From: JABFXX01 sp036489755
GTDB taxonomy: Bacteria; Myxococcota_A; Polyangia; Haliangiales; Haliangiaceae
Length of the DNA stretch: 64,000 nt
Direction: 5' to 3'
NCBI GenBank assembly: GCA_036489755.1
Contig: DASXFD010000091.1
Coordinates: 62,001 to 126,000, forward strand
Shown here: positions 1-8,664 of the stretch, one piece after another
How positions within the stretch are numbered: position 1 is the stretch's first letter
Layout of the letters: each line of letters begins with the position of its first letter
Notes under the pieces: model-generated
Told to the model about the DNA's origin: nothing
Database searches by the model: none
Seen by the model: the letters and a program-made list of their open reading frames with translations, nothing else
Program-made: the position numbers and the translations under genes

Positions 1-422
1 ACGCGCCGAAATCGCCGTTGCGCGAGCCGCCGGCCAACGAGCACGCGCGGAGGTGGGCGCACAAGGTCGGCGAGCTCGACGGCTTCGTGTTCGTGACTGC
101 CGAGTACAACCACAGTATCCCGGCGGTGCTGAAGAACGCGCTCGACTTCGTGTACGGCGAGTTCAATCGCAAGGCGGCGTCGTTCGTCGGCTACGGCAAC
201 GCAGGCGGCGCGCGCGGGATCGAGCAGCTGCGCCTGATGCTCGTCGAGCTTCAGGTCGCACCGCTGCGCGCGGCCGTGCACATCGGCCGCGAGGACTTCA
301 TCGGCATGCTCTTGCACGGCAAGACGTTCGCCGATTTCCCGCAGCTCGCGCAGGCGGCCGATACGATGCTCGGCGAGCTCTTGTGGTGGACCGAAGCGCT
401 CCACGCCCGGCGCGCGACGTAG
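1..422 (+). CDS. NADPH-dependent FMN reductase, 5'-truncated
   Basis: This is the C-terminal part of a flavodoxin-fold NADPH-dependent FMN reductase. Such enzymes reduce FMN or quinones in the cytoplasm. The frame is open from base 3, so the true start lies upstream; the TTG at 18 is unlikely to be the start. The motif TAEYNHSIPAVLKNALD is the family's conserved flavin-binding stretch. It is followed by GYGNAGGARGIEQLR and a helical C-terminus. The visible part is about 140 residues against a usual 180 to 200, so roughly the first 50 residues, with the N-terminal phosphate-binding loop, are missing. Family assignment is firm; the substrate cannot be told. Confidence 0.9.
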   Translation, partial: APKSPLREPPANEHARRWAHKVGELDGFVFVTAEYNHSIPAVLKNALDFVYGEFNRKAASFVGYGNAGGARGIEQLRLMLVELQVAPLRAAVHIGREDFIGMLLHGKTFADFPQLAQAADTMLGELLWWTEALHARRAT

Positions 423-492
423 CTTACTTCGCGAGCGCGATGTCGCGATTCTTGCCACGGCTCCGGCTCCTTGTTCGACTCTCGCGAGCTGA

Positions 493-498
493 TACGCT
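493..498 (+). promoter_or_regulatory. Probable -10 hexamer, leaderless start
   Basis: TACGCT ends six bases before the ATG at 505. No Shine-Dalgarno sequence is present. It is one of a recurring TANNNT-N5-8-start set in this window. Confidence 0.4.
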
Positions 499-504
499 CG
501 GCAC

Positions 505-921
505 ATGGCTCCTAAGCTCGACGCACCGACCGAGCGGGAGCTCGCCTGGATCGCCGACAACCTCACGCGGGCGACTGCGATGGCGAAGAAATACGGCGGC
601 GATGCGAAGGAGCTCGCCGCGCTCGACGCGCTGTGGGCAACGTGGAGCGCGGCGCTGCGCAAATCCGGCGGCGATCCGAACCCGCTCATCAACATGGTCG
701 GCGTGGCGTTCGGCCAGCATCTTGTCGACACCGCCGGCCTCGCGTGGGTGCTCGCGAGCGACGAGCACGGCACCGACCTCGCGGTGCACGGCGAACCTGG
801 AAGCGTGCTGGTCTATCCGTGCAACTTCGTCGCGAAGCGCTGGCAATCCGGCGAGACCGAGTTCTTCGCGCGCACCGGCGCGCAGCTCGTGGCCGACATC
901 AAGCGGATCCGCGGTCGCTGA
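505..921 (+). CDS. DUF3806 family protein
   Basis: A 138-residue soluble protein with no signal peptide. The C-terminal half carries the DUF3806 pattern recalled from that family: a segment like VAFGQHLVDTAGLAWVLASD, then GTDLAVHG and VLVYPCNFVAKRW. The N-terminal half is helical (ELAWIADNLTRATAMAKKYG). The function of DUF3806 is unknown; its proteins are scattered through proteobacteria. The stop codon lies one base from the end of the convergent hydrolase gene, leaving no room for a terminator. The ATG start follows a TACGCT hexamer by six bases, which suggests leaderless expression. Confidence 0.75.
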   Translation: MAPKLDAPTERELAWIADNLTRATAMAKKYGGDAKELAALDALWATWSAALRKSGGDPNPLINMVGVAFGQHLVDTAGLAWVLASDEHGTDLAVHGEPGSVLVYPCNFVAKRWQSGETEFFARTGAQLVADIKRIRGR

Positions 922-922
922 G

Positions 923-1816
923 CTACTTCGCGAGCGCCTTGTCGAGCAGGCTGTAGAACACGTCGGGTTGGTCGAGCATCACGAAGTGCTTTGCCGAGCC
1001 GACGAACTCGAGGTCGAGGTGCGGGATCACGTCGACCTGCGTGTGCCACGCCGCCTGGAGCTTATCGGGCGGCGCGACCGAGTCGGTTGCCGCGACGATC
1101 GTCACCGGCATCGTGATCTTTGCGAGATCCGGGCGCAGATCCTTCGACAGCAATTCCGAGAACGCGGTCGCGACGGTGCCCGGATCGGATTTGCCGGCCG
1201 CGTCGGCGAGCCGCTGCAGATCGTCGGGCTTGGTGACCATGCCGCTCAGGAACTGCTTCATCTGGCCCCCGAGCTGCTCCGGTGTCATCGCGGCCATCTG
1301 ATCGTGGACCGCCTTGGCTTGCTGCGCGGCCTGATCGGAAGTCACCGACGGATCGGCAACGCCGGCGAGAAATGGGAAGCCATCGACGTCGACGATGCCC
1401 GCAATGTCCGGATCGGTCTCGGCCAGCCACAGCGCCATCACGCCGCCGAGGCTGTGCCCGACGACGAGCGCATGCTCGAGGTGGTTCGCTTTGATGTACT
1501 GCACGATCTGATCGTGCACCTGCTGCATGAACGGTCCCGCGATCGGCGGCTGACCGGCGAACCCGGCGAGCGTGAGCACGTGCGTTTGCACGTGACCGCC
1601 GAGATGCGCGACCGAGCCGTCCCACACGCTGCCCGGCGACGCGAGCCCGGGAATGAAGATCACGGGACGCCCGCTGCCGGTGACCTTCACCGAAAATGCG
1701 GTCGGCGTGAACGCGGGCGCGGCGGTCGCCGGAGTCGTCGGCTCGGCAGGCGCTCGCGTCGCGCCGGTCGCGGAGCAGGCTGCGGCGAACAAAGCGATTG
1801 CGAGGAGAAACTTCAC
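923..1816 (-). CDS. Alpha/beta hydrolase lipoprotein
   Basis: A secreted alpha/beta-hydrolase of about 297 residues. The N-terminus FLLAIALFAAAC is a lipoprotein signal peptide, so the enzyme is probably anchored on a membrane facing the periplasm or outside. After a Pro/Thr/Ala linker come PVIFIPGLASPG (oxyanion region), the nucleophile elbow GHSLGG near residue 120, an acidic residue in a TIVAATDSVAPP strand and the catalytic histidine in SAKHFVML. The Ser-Asp-His triad is therefore complete. The substrate is unknown. I chose the GTG at 1816 because it puts the signal peptide right at the N-terminus; a GTG at 1831 would add five residues. Confidence 0.85.
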   Translation of the reverse strand: MKFLLAIALFAAACSATGATRAPAEPTTPATAAPAFTPTAFSVKVTGSGRPVIFIPGLASPGSVWDGSVAHLGGHVQTHVLTLAGFAGQPPIAGPFMQQVHDQIVQYIKANHLEHALVVGHSLGGVMALWLAETDPDIAGIVDVDGFPFLAGVADPSVTSDQAAQQAKAVHDQMAAMTPEQLGGQMKQFLSGMVTKPDDLQRLADAAGKSDPGTVATAFSELLSKDLRPDLAKITMPVTIVAATDSVAPPDKLQAAWHTQVDVIPHLDLEFVGSAKHFVMLDQPDVFYSLLDKALAK

Positions 1817-1840
1817 GCCTCGCTGTAACACGCGCGTCTC

Positions 1841-2926
1841 TCAGTGCGCAGCGCCGTGCGCGTCTTTGAGCACGTCGATGAATTCGCTGATCATCGTCGT
1901 GCGGATCTGGTCGCGCGCGGCAGCGAGCGGATCGGCCACGGTCTTTTCCTGAAACGTGTGCTCCGCCGATAGCGGGCCCACGCCGATCGTCGCCGGCGGT
2001 GGCGTGGCCGTTGTATCGACGGCGAGCTTGCCGTTGCACAGCACGTCCTCGGGCTCGGGCCGCGTGCCGCCGGCTGCGACCTGGAGCGCGACGCCGGCGA
2101 CGGCCGCGACGGCGCCGCCGATCATCAGGCCGGTCGACCAACCACCCGAGTCGAACTTCGTCTCGCCAGTTGTCGGATCATTAGTGGTGGTCTCCTCGGC
2201 GAGCCACAACCCGAACCCGAGGCCGAGTGCCACCGCGCCGACGCTTGTCAGCACCACCGCGATGCGGTTCGGCTTCTCCGGCGCGCGAAACACGACCTGC
2301 GGGTACGTGCGGCCGAGCGATTGCGCGAGCGTCTTGCGGTAGTGCCAGCGATCGCGTCCGTCGGAGACCGCGACCGTCTTGATGTCGATCACGCCGGTAA
2401 GCGCGGCCGGCTGCGGCGGATCACGCTGCACCGCGTAGCTGGCGCACGTCTCCGCGACCCCACCGGAGACCTGCAGCGGCGCATCGCCGTGGTCGCCGCG
2501 GTCGAAGAACGTCAGCGTGCGCTGGATCTCGGAGTCCGACAGCTCACCGGGCTCGAACTCGTTGATCTCGAACAGCACGTCGACGTTCGCTTCGCGCGCG
2601 AAGTCGATCGGCCGCTTGCTGCCGCGCAGGTTCTGCCACGACAGCACCTCGAAGCCGGCTTGCTCGGCGGCGCGCTCGAGCGTCGACAACAGCACGCCGC
2701 ACGTCGCGCGCAGATCCTTGGCCTTGTGCTCGCCCGACTCCGAGTTCACGCAGTAATCGGGCGGATAGAACGCGACCGTGTGCGCGGTCGCAAGCAACTG
2801 GCGCGCCTCAGCCGAGATCGGGTCGGGCTCTGCACCGGCGTCGAAGTGCTGGGCGACTCGGTACTGATAGCCGTACGTCGCGTACTGTGCACACCCGGCC
2901 GTCACCACGAGCACGAGAAATCGCAT
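1841..2926 (-). CDS. Hypothetical lipoprotein with two membrane segments
   Basis: I do not recognise the family of this 361-residue protein. The N-terminus FLVLVVTAGCAQY reads as a lipoprotein signal with Cys at residue 12. A globular region follows (about 40-215), including a VAFYPPDYCV strand and a NVDVLFEINEFEPGELSD segment, which may indicate a lipoprotein of the type that assembles reporter-like alpha/beta folds. Two glycine-rich hydrophobic stretches near residues 225-245 and 270-290 flank a polar loop, the same TM-loop-TM layout seen in the TPR proteins at 11.5 and 34.2 kb. It sits between an esterase-like gene and the EAL-HDOD gene, all on the minus strand. Confidence 0.6.
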   Translation of the reverse strand: MRFLVLVVTAGCAQYATYGYQYRVAQHFDAGAEPDPISAEARQLLATAHTVAFYPPDYCVNSESGEHKAKDLRATCGVLLSTLERAAEQAGFEVLSWQNLRGSKRPIDFAREANVDVLFEINEFEPGELSDSEIQRTLTFFDRGDHGDAPLQVSGGVAETCASYAVQRDPPQPAALTGVIDIKTVAVSDGRDRWHYRKTLAQSLGRTYPQVVFRAPEKPNRIAVVLTSVGAVALGLGFGLWLAEETTTNDPTTGETKFDSGGWSTGLMIGGAVAAVAGVALQVAAGGTRPEPEDVLCNGKLAVDTTATPPPATIGVGPLSAEHTFQEKTVADPLAAARDQIRTTMISEFIDVLKDAHGAAH

Positions 2927-2957
2927 CGTACGATGGTCTCGAATCCCCGCGCGACAG

Positions 2958-4157
2958 TCAAATCTTGGCGATCACGTCGTCGGCCCAGCGGATCGCCTCG
3001 TACCACGCGACGAAGACGGCTTGCGCGGGTAAGCCGGCCACGTTGCTGCGGAGCTCGCCGCGCGCTTGGTGGCGTGCGGTGTCGACGATCTTCGCAGCGG
3101 CGCCGGTGCCCTCGAGCGCCTCGCGCACGAGCGGCGTGATCTGCATCTGCGCGAGGATCTCGTGGAGCGGGCGATCGAGTACCGCGTCGAGCAGCGACAA
3201 CAGGCCCGCCGTGAACAGCTGATCGGTCGCGAGCTTCGCGTGCTTCGCGAGCTCTTCGCACATCCGCGCGCGGACCAGCGCCTGGCGCGCGAGCTCGAGC
3301 GGTTTGTCGTCGAAGCCGGCGACCATGATCAGCACGATCAGCGCCGACACTTGCTGCACGCCGAGCCGCAGCACCGCTTGGCGCACCGAACCGATCGGCT
3401 GGCCGAGTGAGAATGCGGCCGAGCTCGCGAGCCTGAACAGCCGCGCCGCGAGCCCGACCTCGGCGGCGACGAGCGTCTCGATCGCGCGCAGGTCGAGCTT
3501 GGCGTCGTAGAGCGCCGACAAGATCTTCACGAGCGCGGCGCGGTCGTGCGGCATGCGCTTGGCCTTCGCGACGATCGGCATCTCGAGGAAGTGGCCTTGA
3601 AAGTAGAAGAAGCCGAGGTCGCGCAGGAACACGTGCTCGTCGTGGGTCGAGATCTTTTCGGCGACCATGATCGCGCCCGAGGGCTTGAGCTCGTTGAACT
3701 GCCTCGCGACCTCTTCGCGCGGGACATTGAGCACGTCGACCTTGATCGCCCACGCGAGGTCGAGCAGCGGCCGAGTCGCGTCGGTGAGGATGAAGTCGTC
3801 GAGCGCGATCTTGTAGCCGTCGGCGCGATAGCGCTCGAGCGATGCGATCAGCTCCGGCGTGACCGGCACGTCCTCGAGCACCTCGAGCACGGTGCGATCG
3901 GGCGGCAGCGGGATCGGATACTTGCCGAGCAAGAATGCTTCGGGAAGGTTCACCCATACCGGCAAGCCCGGCGCGAGCGTGTCGAGCCCGAGCTCGACGA
4001 ACGCGTTCAACATCGTCTCGGCGGTCGCCTTGTCGGCGTCGGTGAAGCGCGCGCGATTTTCTTCGCTGTTGCGATAGAGCAGCTCGTAGCCGACGACCTG
4101 CAGGCGGCGATCGAACAGCGCTTGTCGTCCGACGTAGGCGTGAAGCGGCTCAGTCAT
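2958..4157 (-). CDS. EAL-HDOD signalling protein (YuxH/CdgJ type)
   Basis: A 399-residue cytoplasmic protein with an N-terminal EAL-like domain (about 5-200) and a C-terminal HDOD domain (about 200-395). The EAL signature is degenerate: GYELLYRNS replaces the catalytic EAL loop, although KIALDDF and KVDVLNV strands of the barrel are recognisable. Known EAL-HDOD proteins are mostly non-catalytic c-di-GMP-related regulators of motility and attachment, so c-di-GMP hydrolysis is not expected here. HDOD features are visible in LAARLFRLASSAAFSLGQ and IGSVRQAVLRLGVQQV. Its ATG overlaps the stop of the upstream alcohol dehydrogenase by eight bases, which implies translational coupling. Confidence 0.9.
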   Translation of the reverse strand: MTEPLHAYVGRQALFDRRLQVVGYELLYRNSEENRARFTDADKATAETMLNAFVELGLDTLAPGLPVWVNLPEAFLLGKYPIPLPPDRTVLEVLEDVPVTPELIASLERYRADGYKIALDDFILTDATRPLLDLAWAIKVDVLNVPREEVARQFNELKPSGAIMVAEKISTHDEHVFLRDLGFFYFQGHFLEMPIVAKAKRMPHDRAALVKILSALYDAKLDLRAIETLVAAEVGLAARLFRLASSAAFSLGQPIGSVRQAVLRLGVQQVSALIVLIMVAGFDDKPLELARQALVRARMCEELAKHAKLATDQLFTAGLLSLLDAVLDRPLHEILAQMQITPLVREALEGTGAAAKIVDTARHQARGELRSNVAGLPAQAVFVAWYEAIRWADDVIAKI

Positions 4158-5259
4158 ACGTGACGACCGTGCGAATCGACTCGCCCTTCGCCATCAGCGC
4201 GAAGCCGTCGTTGATGCGATCGAGTGGCAGCGTGTGCGTGATCATCGAGTCGATCTCGATCTTCTTTTCCATGTACCAGTCGACGATCGTCGGCACCTGC
4301 GTGCGGCCGCGGACGCCACCGAACGCCGAGCCTTTCCACACGCGGCCGGTGACGAGCTGGAACGGCCGCGTCGCGATCTCCTTGCCGGCCGCGGCGACAC
4401 CGATGATCACGCTGGTTCCCCACCCGCGGTGGCAGCACTCGAGCGCCTGCCGCATGACGTCGGTGTTGCCGACGCACTCGAACGTGTAGTCGGCGCCGCC
4501 TTTCGTGAGGTCGACCAAGTAGGGCACGAGATCTTTGACCTCGCTGGGATTCACGAAGTGCGTCATGCCGTACTTCCTGCCGAGCACCTCGCGGGCTGGG
4601 TTGACGTCGACGCCGATGATCATGTCGGCGCCGGCCATGCGCGCGCCTTGGATCACGTTGAGCCCGATGCCGCCGAGGCCGAACACGACGACGTTCGCGC
4701 CGGGCTCGACCTTCGCCGTGTAGATCACCGCGCCGATGCCGGTCGTGACGCCGCAGCCGATGTAACAGATCTTGTCGAACGGCGCGTCGGGCCGAACTTT
4801 GGCGACCGCGATCTCGGGCAGCACCGTGTAGTTGGAAAATGTCGAGCAGCCCATGTAGTGCATGATCCGCTTGCCGTCGATCGAGAACCGGCTCGTGCCG
4901 TCAGGCATGAGGCCCTTGCCCTGCGTCGCGCGGATCGCCGTGCACAGGTTCGTCTTGTGCGACAGACACGATTTGCACTGCCGGCACTCCGGCGTGTAGA
5001 GCGGGATCACGTGATCGCCTTTGGCGACCGACGTCACGCCCGCGCCGACGTCGACGACGATGCCCGCGCCTTCGTGACCGAGGATCGCGGGAAAAATGCC
5101 CTCCGGATCGGCGCCCGACAATGTGTACTTGTCGGTGTGGCACAGCCCCGTGGCTTTTAGCTCCACGAGCACCTCGCCGGCGCGCGGCCCGTCGAGTTGC
5201 ACGGTCTCGATCGAGAGCGGTGCACCGGATTTCCACGCCACGGCGGCTCGAACGTTCAT
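4150..5259 (-). CDS. frmA: Class III alcohol dehydrogenase / S-(hydroxymethyl)glutathione dehydrogenase
   Basis: A 369-residue zinc alcohol dehydrogenase of the class III type, which oxidises S-hydroxymethylglutathione and reduces S-nitrosoglutathione with NAD(H). Catalytic zinc ligands are visible as C40 (GLCHTD), H62 (GHEGAG) and C170 (IGCGVTTG). The structural zinc site has four cysteines at 92, 95, 98 and 106 (CRQCKSCLSHKTNLC). The Rossmann motif GLGGIGL lies at about 194-200. The MGCSTFSNYTV stretch is typical of class III enzymes. The ATG at 5259 follows TACGAT by six bases. It is the first gene of an operon with the EAL-HDOD gene, an unusual partner for formaldehyde detoxification. Confidence 0.93.
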   Translation of the reverse strand: MNVRAAVAWKSGAPLSIETVQLDGPRAGEVLVELKATGLCHTDKYTLSGADPEGIFPAILGHEGAGIVVDVGAGVTSVAKGDHVIPLYTPECRQCKSCLSHKTNLCTAIRATQGKGLMPDGTSRFSIDGKRIMHYMGCSTFSNYTVLPEIAVAKVRPDAPFDKICYIGCGVTTGIGAVIYTAKVEPGANVVVFGLGGIGLNVIQGARMAGADMIIGVDVNPAREVLGRKYGMTHFVNPSEVKDLVPYLVDLTKGGADYTFECVGNTDVMRQALECCHRGWGTSVIIGVAAAGKEIATRPFQLVTGRVWKGSAFGGVRGRTQVPTIVDWYMEKKIEIDSMITHTLPLDRINDGFALMAKGESIRTVVTYD

Positions 5260-5265
5260 GTCGAC

Positions 5266-5271
5266 ATCGTA
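5266..5271 (-). promoter_or_regulatory. Probable -10 hexamer for the alcohol dehydrogenase operon
   Basis: On the minus strand TACGAT lies six bases upstream of the ATG at 5259, without a ribosome binding site, fitting leaderless initiation. Confidence 0.4.
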
Positions 5272-5339
5272 CGCCGAGTGATGAGCGTCGTGGCACGCAC
5301 GGTGCTCGTCCGCATGTCAGACCACGAAGGAGACGCACC

Positions 5340-5990
5340 ATGCTTGCGAAGCTTGTTGGTGTTGCCGCGGGGCTCGCGCTCGTGGCGAGCACCGCGAATG
5401 CGGACGATTACATCTACAACGAGCATCCGGACACGTACCGTTGGTACGAACCCGGGCTCACCACCGGCTTCGGGCTCGGCGTGCAGCTCGGCGGCGGTGT
5501 GACCGGGTTCACCGGCTCGACGATGCGAGACAGCGTGAACGGCGACGTCGGTGGGTTGTGGGACGTGCGCGTGATCTTCGGAACGCACTTGCCGCTCGCC
5601 TTCGAGGCGGCGTACCTCGGGCAGAGCGCACAGATCTCGACGTTCGGTGCGCCGACCGGCACGCTGCTCGGGTCGACGGCGGAAGGCGACCTGCGCTGGA
5701 ACATTCTGCCGCACCACTTGTTCACGCCGTACATCTTCGCCGGCGCCGGCTATCAGCACTACGGCGTGTCGGACATCAAGGTCGCCGACGTCGGCATCAA
5801 CTCGACCGACAACCTGGTCGAATTTCCGATGGGCCTCGGCGTGTCGTGGCGCGATCCGAGCGGCTTCACGGCCGATCTGCGCGGCACGTATCGCCAGACC
5901 GTCGACCAGAACTTGATCCAGAACCCGAACGGCACCAACGCAGATCTGTCGTGGTGGGAAGCCTCGGCGTCGCTCGGCTACGAGTTCTGA
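5340..5990 (+). CDS. Outer-membrane beta-barrel protein
   Basis: A 216-residue exported protein. The start at 5340 is supported by a good ribosome binding site (GAAGGAG) and a clean Sec signal peptide (MLAKLVGVAAGLALVASTANA, cleaved near residue 21). The rest consists of short alternating beta strands rich in aromatic and glycine residues, such as GFGLGVQLGGGVTGFTGST and LFTPYIFAGAGYQHYG, and it ends with the aromatic C-terminus YEF. That end signature is recognised by the BAM machinery. This fits an OmpA/OmpW-like eight-stranded porin-type barrel of unknown role. Confidence 0.8.
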   Translation: MLAKLVGVAAGLALVASTANADDYIYNEHPDTYRWYEPGLTTGFGLGVQLGGGVTGFTGSTMRDSVNGDVGGLWDVRVIFGTHLPLAFEAAYLGQSAQISTFGAPTGTLLGSTAEGDLRWNILPHHLFTPYIFAGAGYQHYGVSDIKVADVGINSTDNLVEFPMGLGVSWRDPSGFTADLRGTYRQTVDQNLIQNPNGTNADLSWWEASASLGYEF

Positions 5991-6038
5991 CGATATCGCC
6001 GCCCGCGCAGCGCTGTTAGCATCGACGGTCTGCGCTGG

Positions 6039-6461
6039 GTGGCTGCAATCGGGCTCGTCGTCGCGTGCGCCGCGGAAGGTCCGCCTCCGCCGGTGTTCGA
6101 CGCGTGCGCACCGCTCGCGATCACCGGCGCCGACACCGCGACGATCAGCGGCGCCGAAGCGCTGTGGAGCGACGTCGGCGTGACCACGTTCGGCGGGTCC
6201 GGTGGTGCATCGATCCCGCTGTTGTTCGAGAACGGTGTCGCGCCCGAGGAGTACGGCCTCTACGCGGGCTCGGCGATCTATATGAACGACGATCTCGAGC
6301 CCGCGCAGCGCGTGATCGTGCTCGCGCACGAGCTTGGCCACGCGATCGGCTTGGTGCACGTCACCGATCGCAGCTCGGTAATGAATCCGGGCAACCTCGT
6401 CGTGCTGCCGACGGCCGACGATGCGGCCACCGTCGCACAGCGCTGGGGCACCTGCGAATAA
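6039..6461 (+). CDS. Minimal metzincin-like zinc protease lipoprotein
   Basis: A 140-residue exported protein. The N-terminus AIGLVVACAAEG is a lipoprotein signal. The zinc-binding motif HELGHAIGLVH at residues 97-107 is the full metzincin consensus HExxHxxGxxH. It is followed by a Met-turn, SSVMNP, with Met115. These two elements define matrixin/M10-type proteases, which normally have catalytic domains of 150 to 170 residues, so this is a very small one. There is no obvious cysteine-switch propeptide. The start is a GTG without a Shine-Dalgarno sequence; the reading frame is open further upstream and the exact start is uncertain. Confidence 0.75.
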   Translation: MAAIGLVVACAAEGPPPPVFDACAPLAITGADTATISGAEALWSDVGVTTFGGSGGASIPLLFENGVAPEEYGLYAGSAIYMNDDLEPAQRVIVLAHELGHAIGLVHVTDRSSVMNPGNLVVLPTADDAATVAQRWGTCE

Positions 6462-6794
6462 GGCGACGGTGCGGCGGCGCGACAACGCGCAGCCGTCGGG
6501 TGGCGACGCGCACGGCGGCCGGCTCGAAATGGCGCGCATCGCGAGCGATCGAGTGGCGCGGGGCTTGCTGCCAACGTGATCGTGGCAAGAGATAGCGGCG
6601 GTCGGAGCGGGCCGTCAGGACGAGTGCCAAGACCCACGAAGAAACGCACGAGCGAGGAGCCACGAGTCAATTGACGAAGGGCTGTGTCGAACGCTTAGCG
6701 CGTCGCGACCCTCGAATGCGGAATAACCGCGGGAGACGCCTCGAGTACTGACGGTCCCCTCGGGCCGCCGCTATCTTTGCGCTAGCCTTCGGGT
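6462..6794 (+). other. Intergenic stretch without a recognisable gene
   Basis: I find no convincing reading frame here. The stretch contains a perfect ten-base palindrome, GTCAATTGAC, at 6666-6675, of unknown meaning, and at its end the TAGCCT hexamer that precedes the ankyrin gene. Confidence 0.5.
6783..6788 (+). promoter_or_regulatory. Probable -10 hexamer, leaderless start
   Basis: TAGCCT ends six bases before the GTG at 6795, and no ribosome binding site is present. Confidence 0.35.
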
Positions 6795-8660
6795 GTGCGC
6801 GCGTTGCTAGTGCTGGTGGCGATCTCGGCCGGATGTCATTCGGCGGAGGTCGTCGCGGCACTCGATCGCGGCGACGTCGCGCGCGCGACCACGCTACTCG
6901 AGAGCGGCGCGAGCACGGGCGGCGAAGACGCCGAGGGCAACAGCGCGCTCATGCTCGCGGCCTGGCACGGCGACGCCGAGCTCGTGCGGCGCGTGCTCGC
7001 CGGCGGCGGTGACGTCAAGCACGCGAACGCGAACGGCGCGACGGCGCTCCACTTCGCGGTCGACGACGCCGCCAAAGTGAAGCTCCTGCTCGACGCCGGT
7101 GCGGATCCGAACGCCGCCGATCGCGCCGGCATCACGCCGCTCGATCTCGCGGTCGGCCGCAATGACGACGGCGAGGTCGTCGCGCTGATGCTCGCGCACG
7201 GTGGCGACGCGAAGCGCGTCGACGGCAGCATCGGCGTTGCGACGCCGGGGGTCGCGAAAGAGCTGCTCGCACGCGGCACCGATCCGAAAGTCGACGAGGC
7301 GCTGATCGTCGCGGCGTCGCGCGACAACACCGAGGTGATGAAGCTGCTCGTCGATCGCGGCGCCGACGTCAACCGCGTCAGCGGCAACCTCGGCTTCACG
7401 CCGCTCATGTGGGCGGCGCAAAGTGGCCAGCTCGAGGCCGTCGAGCTGTTGCTCGCTCGCGGCGCCGATCCAAACGTGCGCGAGCGCTTCAATGGTGCGA
7501 CCGCGCTCGTGCAAGCCGCGTCGTCGGATCGCGCAGGCCCGGCGGTCGTTCGCGCGTTGCTCGACCACGGCGCCGATGCGACGATCGCCGACGACGAAGG
7601 CGCCGACGCGCTCGCGTGGGCGATCCGCCGCGGCGACGCCGACATCATCGCGCTCGTCGCGCCGCACGAGACCGCGCCGCCGCACAATCCGACACGCCAG
7701 CCGCACGGCGACCGCGTCGCCGACAACACGCCGCGCGGGGCGCTGCTTCGCGCGATCCCGCTGCTCGAGCGCGGCCGCGTTCAGTTTCGCGAGCGCGCGC
7801 ATTGTCCGTCGTGCCATCACGATGCGCTGCCGGCGCTCGCGATCGCCGCCGCCGCGGCGCACGGGTTGCCCGTCGATCAAGCTGCGCGCACGCGCGAAGC
7901 CAAGCTGACCGCGAGCTCGTTCCAGCGCACCCGGATCAAGTTTCCCGAGGGCGCCGGATTCGCAGACGACGCCGAGCCCTCGTACTTGCTCGCCGGGCTC
8001 GCGGCGAGCGACTACCCGAAAGACGCGATCACCGACGCGATCGCGCGCTACGTCGAGCTGGTGCAAGAAGCCGACGGCCGATTTCCGGCGATGCTGCAGC
8101 GCGTGCCCGCCGACGGCAGCGACATCGCGCTCACGGCCGTATCGATTCGCGCGCTCGCCGCCTATGCGCCGGAAGCCGACGTCCCGGCTCGCATCGCTCG
8201 CGCGCGCGCGTATCTCGCGAAACAGGATGCGACGACGACCGAAGATCGCACGTACCAGCTGCTCGGCTTGCACTGGGCCGGCGCGACGGCCGCCGAGCTC
8301 GCGCCGCTCGCAGCCGCGCTGGTCGCGACGCAACGCCCCGACGGCAGCTTCGCCCAGCGCACCGGCCTGCGCGGCGATGCATATGCGACCGGGCAGGCGA
8401 TCGTCGCGTTGCGCGAGGCGGCCGGCACACCGGCGAGCGATCCGGCGATCGCGCGCGCCGTCCAGTTCCTCGTCACGACGCAGATCACCGACGGCAGCTG
8501 GTTCGTGCCGACTCGCGCGCTCCGGTTTCAGCCGTTCTTCGACAGCGGGTTTCCGCAGGGGCGCTCGCAGTATTCGTCCGCGCTCGGCACGTCGTGGGCC
8601 GTGATGGCGCTCGCCGACACGTTAGGCGTTCCCGCACGCGAAGCGCGCGGACTAAGATAA
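6795..8660 (+). CDS. Ankyrin-repeat lipoprotein with CxxCH and cyclase-fold domain
   Basis: A 621-residue exported lipoprotein (MRALLVLVAISAGC). Residues 20-290 hold about eight ankyrin repeats, for example GATALHFAVDDAAKVKLLLD and FTPLMWAAQSGQLEAVELLL. Residues 325-341 contain RAHCPSCHH, a CxxCH motif of the covalent haem type (C337, C340, H341). Residues 345-600 form a helical repeat domain like prenyltransferase/squalene-cyclase barrels, with QRPDGSF and TDGSWF motifs, the usual QW-like signatures. The combination suggests a periplasmic haem protein with a protein-binding scaffold. Whether haem is attached is not proven by one motif. Expression is probably leaderless from GTG. Confidence 0.75.
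   Translation: MRALLVLVAISAGCHSAEVVAALDRGDVARATTLLESGASTGGEDAEGNSALMLAAWHGDAELVRRVLAGGGDVKHANANGATALHFAVDDAAKVKLLLDAGADPNAADRAGITPLDLAVGRNDDGEVVALMLAHGGDAKRVDGSIGVATPGVAKELLARGTDPKVDEALIVAASRDNTEVMKLLVDRGADVNRVSGNLGFTPLMWAAQSGQLEAVELLLARGADPNVRERFNGATALVQAASSDRAGPAVVRALLDHGADATIADDEGADALAWAIRRGDADIIALVAPHETAPPHNPTRQPHGDRVADNTPRGALLRAIPLLERGRVQFRERAHCPSCHHDALPALAIAAAAAHGLPVDQAARTREAKLTASSFQRTRIKFPEGAGFADDAEPSYLLAGLAASDYPKDAITDAIARYVELVQEADGRFPAMLQRVPADGSDIALTAVSIRALAAYAPEADVPARIARARAYLAKQDATTTEDRTYQLLGLHWAGATAAELAPLAAALVATQRPDGSFAQRTGLRGDAYATGQAIVALREAAGTPASDPAIARAVQFLVTTQITDGSWFVPTRALRFQPFFDSGFPQGRSQYSSALGTSWAVMALADTLGVPAREARGLR
8653..8658 (+). promoter_or_regulatory. Probable -10 hexamer inside the ankyrin gene end
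   Basis: TAAGAT lies six bases upstream of the deformylase GTG and overlaps the last codons of the ankyrin gene. It would give the deformylase its own leaderless transcript. Confidence 0.4.
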
Positions 8661-8664
8661 CGGC

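Noticed and set aside
5121..5339. N-terminal extension of the beta-barrel gene
   Set aside because: The extension is antisense to the alcohol dehydrogenase start. A clear ribosome binding site and signal peptide lie at 5340.
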